Part shown: positions 6,273 through 9,183 of the stretch, piece by piece
Layout: every line of letters starts with the position of its first letter
Numbering within the stretch: the stretch's first letter is position 1
Origin: Betaproteobacteria bacterium
GTDB lineage: Bacteria; Pseudomonadota; Gammaproteobacteria; Burkholderiales; Burkholderiaceae_C
Assembly: GCA_009918225.1 (NCBI GenBank)
Contig: RGEP01000060.1
Location: forward strand, 1-9,183
DNA length: 9,183 bases
Direction: 5' to 3'
The notes under the pieces: generated by a model
The model's input: only the letters and a program-made list of their open reading frames with translations
Database searches by the model: none
Told to the model about the DNA's origin: nothing
Position numbers and translations under genes: made by a program

Positions 6273-6279
6273 CGGCCCC

Positions 6280-7554
6280 ATGTCGGGACTTGATTGGCCG
6301 TTTGAATGGCAGGTGGGCTGGCGTTACACGCGCTCGGGCCGCGCCGGGCGGCGCAATGGCTTCATCTCCTTCATCTCCGGTGTGTCGATGATGGGCATCG
6401 CTTTGGGCGTGGCCGCGCTCATCATCGTGTTGTCGGTGATGAATGGATTTCAGAAGGAAGTACGCGACCGCATGCTGGGCGTGATCCCCCATGTGGAGCT
6501 GCTGGCCGCCGACGGTCAGGCCCTGCCCGATTGGCAGGCTTTGGCCCAGCAGGCGGCCCGGGCCCCAGGCGTTCAGGGACAGGTTCAAGGCGCTGCGCCT
6601 TATGTGACGTCACAGGTCTTGCTGGCGCGCGGCCAAGAAATGCGCGGCGTGGTGCTGCGCGGGGTCGACCCGGCGCACGAAGGCGAGGTCACCGAATTGG
6701 CGCGCCGCCAGCCTGAGCTGGTTGCGCGCCTGGCGCCAGGCCAGTGGCAGGTGCTGCTGGGCGTGGAGATCGCACGCCAGCTCGGCGTGGCGGAAGGGTC
6801 GGCCTTGACCCTCATCACACCGGGGGGCCAGGTCACCCCGGCGGGTGTGGTGCCCCGGCTCAAGACGGTGCGGGTGGCGGGCCTGTTCGAATCGGGCCAC
6901 TACGAATTCGACAGCACCCTGGTGCTGATGCACCTGGACGATGCCGCGCGCCTGCTGCGCGTGGAAGGACCCACGGGGGTGCAGTTGCGCCTGCAGGACC
7001 AGCAAGCCGCCCGTGCGGTGGCGGCTCAGCTTCAACAGCATCTGGGCCCAGATGTCTGGGTGCGGGATTGGACCCGGACCAACCGCAACTGGTTTGACGC
7101 GGTGCAGCTCGAAAAGCGCTTGATGTTCATCATCCTCACCCTCATCGTGGCCGTGGCGGCTTTCAACCTGGTGAGCACGCTGGTGATGACGGTGACGGAC
7201 AAGCAGGCCGACATTGCCATCCTGCGCACCTTGGGCGCCAGCCCGCGCTCCATCATGGCCATCTTCATGGTGCAAGGCGCAACGGCCGGTGTGGTGGGCA
7301 CAGCCGGGGGCGTGGGCTTGGGCTTGTTGGTGGCCTTTCATGTGGACACTATCGTGCCGGCCTTGGAGCGTTTGCTGTCCACCAACTTTCTGCCCGCATC
7401 CATTTATGTGATCAGCCGCATGCCCAGCGATCCGCAATGGGCCGACATCGTGCCCATCACCGTGGTCTCCTTGGTCCTGGCTTTCCTGGCCACGCTGTAT
7501 CCCAGCTGGCGGGCTTCCCAGGTGCAACCGGCCCAGGCGCTGCGACATGAGTGA
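6280..7554 (+). CDS. lolC: Lipoprotein-releasing ABC transporter permease, LolC/LolE family (LolF-like)
   Basis: This 424-residue inner-membrane permease pairs with the LolD ATPase to extract outer-membrane lipoproteins and pass them to LolA. It opens with the family signature WxxGWRYTR (10-18) and RRNGFISFISGVSMMGIALG (24-43). Topology is TM1 about 29-54, a large periplasmic domain about 55-279, TM2 281-304, TM3 327-356 and TM4 390-408, ending YPSWRASQVQPAQALRHE. The coupling segment is KQADIAILRTLGASPRSI (308-325). A loop PGGQVTPAGVVPR (181-193) matches the LolA-binding Hook of LolC. Only one permease gene precedes lolD, so it probably forms a homodimer, as for LolF; a second permease elsewhere cannot be excluded. 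The ATG at 6280 is chosen over in-frame starts at 6208 and 6256 because the family N-terminus begins just before the RYTR motif and the -10 element lies between. Confidence 0.94.
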   Translation: MSGLDWPFEWQVGWRYTRSGRAGRRNGFISFISGVSMMGIALGVAALIIVLSVMNGFQKEVRDRMLGVIPHVELLAADGQALPDWQALAQQAARAPGVQGQVQGAAPYVTSQVLLARGQEMRGVVLRGVDPAHEGEVTELARRQPELVARLAPGQWQVLLGVEIARQLGVAEGSALTLITPGGQVTPAGVVPRLKTVRVAGLFESGHYEFDSTLVLMHLDDAARLLRVEGPTGVQLRLQDQQAARAVAAQLQQHLGPDVWVRDWTRTNRNWFDAVQLEKRLMFIILTLIVAVAAFNLVSTLVMTVTDKQADIAILRTLGASPRSIMAIFMVQGATAGVVGTAGGVGLGLLVAFHVDTIVPALERLLSTNFLPASIYVISRMPSDPQWADIVPITVVSLVLAFLATLYPSWRASQVQPAQALRHE

Positions 7555-8293
7555 GCCGGCCGCGTCTTCGATGAACCGACCTGGCGCTGCGCTTGAGGCG
7601 GCGGTGGTGATGGAGGCGCTTGGCGTGTCGCGCCGTTACCGCGAAGGCCGCCTGGACGTCACGGTTTTGGAGGGCGTGAACCTGCAGCTCAGGCGGGGGC
7701 AAAGCCTGGCCTTGGTGGGGGCCTCGGGTTCGGGCAAGAGCACCTTGCTGCACCTGCTTGGTGGCCTGGACCAGCCCACGTCCGGTTCGGTTCGCCTCAT
7801 GGGCCGCGATTGGGCCGACATGAGCGTGGCGCAGCAAGGCGCTTGGCGCAACGAGCACCTGGGCTTCGTTTACCAGTTCCACCACCTCTTGGCGGAATTC
7901 AGCGCGCTGGACAATGTGGCCATGCCCTTGCGCATTCGGCGCATGCCCCTGGCAGCGGCCCGTGCGCAAGCGCTGCTAGCCTTGCAGGCGGTGGGGCTGG
8001 GCGAACGCGCCGCGCACCGCCCGGCACAACTCAGCGGAGGCGAGCGCCAGCGCGTGGCGGTGGCCCGTGCGCTGGTGACGCGCCCGGCTTGCATCCTCGC
8101 CGATGAGCCCACTGGCAACCTCGACCGGCGCACCGCCGACGGCGTGTTTGAGCTGCTGCTGAAGCGCAGCCGGGAAGAGGGCACGGCCTTGTTGGTGGTG
8201 ACCCATGATGAGCAACTCGCCCGACGCTGCGACCACCGCTTGGAGCTCGTGGGCGGGCGCTTGCCCAGCTCCCCAGATGACCGCCTGGATTGA
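7547..8293 (+). CDS. lolD: Lipoprotein-releasing ABC transporter ATP-binding protein LolD
   Basis: This is a 248-residue ABC ATPase with Walker A GASGSGKST (58-66), Q-loop Gln110, signature LSGGERQRVA (162-171), Walker B CILADEP (182-188, catalytic Glu187), D-loop near GNLD (190-193) and H-loop His220. The segment YQFHHLLAEFSALDNV (109-124) directly after the Q-loop is the characteristic LolD motif that contacts the permease, and it separates this protein from the otherwise similar MacB and FtsE ATPases. The ATG at 7547 overlaps the permease stop by 8 bp; an in-frame ATG at 7571 (residue 9) is possible, because the N-terminal 20 residues are low-complexity. ATP hydrolysis at the cytoplasmic face powers lipoprotein release. 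The next gene overlaps its 3' end by 17 bp, so the three genes should be translated together. Confidence 0.96.
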   Translation: MSEPAASSMNRPGAALEAAVVMEALGVSRRYREGRLDVTVLEGVNLQLRRGQSLALVGASGSGKSTLLHLLGGLDQPTSGSVRLMGRDWADMSVAQQGAWRNEHLGFVYQFHHLLAEFSALDNVAMPLRIRRMPLAAARAQALLALQAVGLGERAAHRPAQLSGGERQRVAVARALVTRPACILADEPTGNLDRRTADGVFELLLKRSREEGTALLVVTHDEQLARRCDHRLELVGGRLPSSPDDRLD

Positions 8294-9107
8294 CACCCAC
8301 TGCCACCTGGACGCGCCCGAGTTCGCGCACGACGTGGCGCAAGTGGTCAGCCGATCGAAAGCCGCAGGCGTGGGCTGTTTGGTGTTGCCCGCGGTTCGGG
8401 TGCAAGACGCGCTGCGTGTGCGCGAGTTGGCCCATGCACACGATGCTGTCTATGCCTTGGGCATCCATCCGCTGACCGTGCCACAGGCTCAAGAGTCGGA
8501 TCTGCAGGCCTTGGCCGATCGCTTGGACCAGTGGCGAGACGACCCCCGCCTCGTGGCGGTGGGCGAAATCGGACTGGACCACTTCGTGCCCGGCCAAGAC
8601 CTGGCGCGCCAGGCCCACTTCTACGAGGCCCAGTTGCGCCTGGCGCGCGCGCGCGCGCTGCCCGTGCTGCTGCATGTGCGCCGCTCGGCAGATGCCTTGC
8701 TCAAGGGCCTGCGCCGTTGCCCGGTGGCCGGCGGCATTGCCCATGCCTTCAATGGCAGCCACCAACAGGCCCAGTCCTTCGTTGAGCTGGGTTTTGCCTT
8801 GGGCTTTGGCGGGACGCTCACCTTTGAGCGTTCCCGCCAGATCCGCCGGCTGGCCGTGGACTTGCCAGCGCAGGCCCTGGTCCTGGAGACCGATGCGCCG
8901 GACATCCCGCCGCAAGGTCTTTACCGGCCCGCGGCGGTGCGCCAGAACCACCCGCCGGTGCGCAATGAACCCGAGCAGGTGCCGATCATCGGGCGGGTTT
9001 TGGCCGAGTTGCGGGGCTGGACCCTTCAAGACACGGCGCGCATCACCAGTGCCAACGCCTACCGGGTGTTGCCGCGCTTGGCGCGGCTCCAGGAGGGCCG
9101 CGCATGA
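8277..9107 (+). CDS. TatD-family metal-dependent hydrolase (YjjV-like)
   Basis: This 276-residue TIM-barrel amidohydrolase-like protein has all TatD metal ligands: DTHCH (His8, His10), VGEIGLD (Glu97), LLHVRR (His133), IAHAFNGS (His156) and LETDAPD (Asp206). The segments GFGGTLTF (176-183), LETDAPDIPPQG and RNEPEQ resemble E. coli YjjV more than TatD itself. Family members are divalent-metal nucleases or phosphodiesterases, some acting as 3'-5' exonucleases on DNA or RNA; the substrate here is not shown. The ATG at 8277 is chosen because homologues begin four to five residues before DTHCH. An earlier in-frame ATG (8205) would add 24 residues wholly inside lolD. The gene overlaps lolD by 17 bp and the next gene by 4 bp (ATGA), giving one operon. 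A (GC)7 tract encodes RARA near residues 123-127. Confidence 0.93.
   Translation: MTAWIDTHCHLDAPEFAHDVAQVVSRSKAAGVGCLVLPAVRVQDALRVRELAHAHDAVYALGIHPLTVPQAQESDLQALADRLDQWRDDPRLVAVGEIGLDHFVPGQDLARQAHFYEAQLRLARARALPVLLHVRRSADALLKGLRRCPVAGGIAHAFNGSHQQAQSFVELGFALGFGGTLTFERSRQIRRLAVDLPAQALVLETDAPDIPPQGLYRPAAVRQNHPPVRNEPEQVPIIGRVLAELRGWTLQDTARITSANAYRVLPRLARLQEGRA
8643..8656. repeat. (GC)7 dinucleotide tract inside the TatD-family gene
   Basis: Fourteen bases of alternating G and C encode the Leu-Ala-Arg-Ala-Arg-Ala region. Alternating GC of this length can form Z-DNA under supercoiling and is prone to slippage. A change of one unit would shift the frame and remove the second half of the enzyme and, by polarity, possibly the coupled downstream gene. 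Confidence 0.75.
9091..9096 (+). promoter_or_regulatory. Strong Shine-Dalgarno of the last gene
   Basis: A perfect AGGAGG lies seven bases before the ATG at 9104. It is the best ribosome binding site in the window. It lies inside the end of the TatD-family gene and confirms the ATGA overlap start. Confidence 0.85.
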
Positions 9108-9183
9108 GCCGCGCTGGCCTGCGTGACCTGCCCATGGTGACGGTGTCCGAGCACGCCGGCGTGCGCTACCTGCACCTGGACAC
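9104..9183 (+). CDS. Probable spermidine synthase-like (SAM-fold) protein, N-terminal fragment
   Basis: Only 26 codons are inside the window, beginning MSRAGLRDLPMVTVSEHAGVR and continuing YLHLD; the rest runs off the right edge. The start is secure: an AGGAGG seven bases upstream and an ATGA overlap with the preceding stop. A short strand of the form VSExxGVRYLHL near the N-terminus is how I recall the spermidine-synthase-like proteins found in this position in Comamonadaceae. With so few residues no SAM-binding motif can be checked, so the function is a tentative family guess. It is the fourth gene of the lolC-lolD-tatD-type operon. Confidence 0.55.
   Translation, partial: MSRAGLRDLPMVTVSEHAGVRYLHLD

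Larger units (their letters stand above)
6244..6275. repeat. Inverted repeat uniting two divergent promoters
   Basis: CCGATT (6244-6249) and AATCGG (6270-6275) are a perfect 6-bp inverted repeat with a 20-base spacer. Each arm contributes half of one outward-facing -10 element (GATAAT to the left, CAGAAT to the right), so the 39-bp gap is roughly two-fold symmetric. An 8-bp palindrome ATCGCGAT sits inside at 6250-6257. Confidence 0.65.

Noticed and set aside
6241..6588. N-terminal extension of the COG4255-like gene (116 extra residues)
   Set aside because: It would be antisense to the start of lolC, is low complexity, and would place the GATAAT promoter inside the gene; the family begins MHL at 6240.
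6610..7548. Minus-strand open frame (312 codons) opposite the lolC permease
   Set aside because: Shadow of the permease; His- and Gln-rich with no recognisable family and no promoter or ribosome binding site.
8031..9029. Long minus-strand open frame (332 codons) opposite lolD and the TatD-family gene
   Set aside because: Low-complexity His/Arg/Gln/Gly-rich translation typical of the antisense of GC-rich genes, no domain motif, and the + strand proteins have complete catalytic motifs.
1..9183. Mobile element, CRISPR array, phage defence or toxin-antitoxin system
   Set aside because: All of the window is accounted for by housekeeping-type genes with uniform composition; no transposase, integrase, spaced repeats, terminal inverted repeats or tRNA-type attachment site was found by eye.

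Overview
The window is GC-rich, gene-dense chromosomal DNA. It looks like a betaproteobacterium of the order Burkholderiales, probably a Comamonadaceae-like genus. That placement is an inference from protein flavour, codon use (strong G/C third positions) and gene neighbourhoods; no rRNA or other direct taxonomic marker is present. I see no mobile element, CRISPR array, tRNA or rRNA. Coding density is very high: the longest non-coding stretch is about 121 bp (2039-2159).

Layout, left to right. (1) The + strand opens with the 3' end of plsY (phospholipid synthesis), then a small RidA-family gene (185-529). (2) A minus-strand pair follows: rnm (PHP-domain 5'-3' RNase AM, 1175-2038), then yciO (TsaC/YrdC-family, 526-1161). 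The order is the same as in E. coli. yciO meets the RidA gene tail to tail with a 4-bp CTAG overlap. (3) A divergent promoter region (2039-2159) carries tandem 11-bp repeats and a dyad. It separates rnm from a + strand fold-III PLP decarboxylase (2160-3437) that looks like the exosortase A-associated / BtrK-like subfamily rather than ordinary LysA. (4) That gene again ends in a 4-bp CTAG overlap, this time with recJ. recJ (3434-5236, minus) is translationally coupled by GTGA to an upstream COG4255-like protein of unknown function (5233-6240, minus). (5) A 39-bp symmetric divergent promoter (6241-6279) launches the + strand operon: lolC/E-type permease (6280-7554), lolD (7547-8293), a YjjV-like TatD-family metal hydrolase (8277-9107), and the start of a probable spermidine-synthase-like gene (9104 to the window end). 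All of these junctions overlap by 4 to 17 bp.

How the genes work together: LolC/E and LolD form the ABC machine that extracts lipoproteins from the inner membrane for LolA. RecJ is a 5'-3' single-strand DNA exonuclease for repair, and its tight coupling to the COG4255-like protein hints at a related or co-dosed role. Rnm and YciO are RNA-related (rRNA 5'-end maturation; a threonylcarbamoyl-AMP-synthase-like fold). The rest is housekeeping.

Most of this is conserved core genome and I do not see a clear new multi-gene system. The points most worth a second look are the orphan exosortase-type decarboxylase, the uncharacterised recJ partner, the predicted leaderless starts at the divergent promoters, the tandem 11-bp repeats upstream of the decarboxylase, and the repeated CTAG tail-to-tail overlaps.
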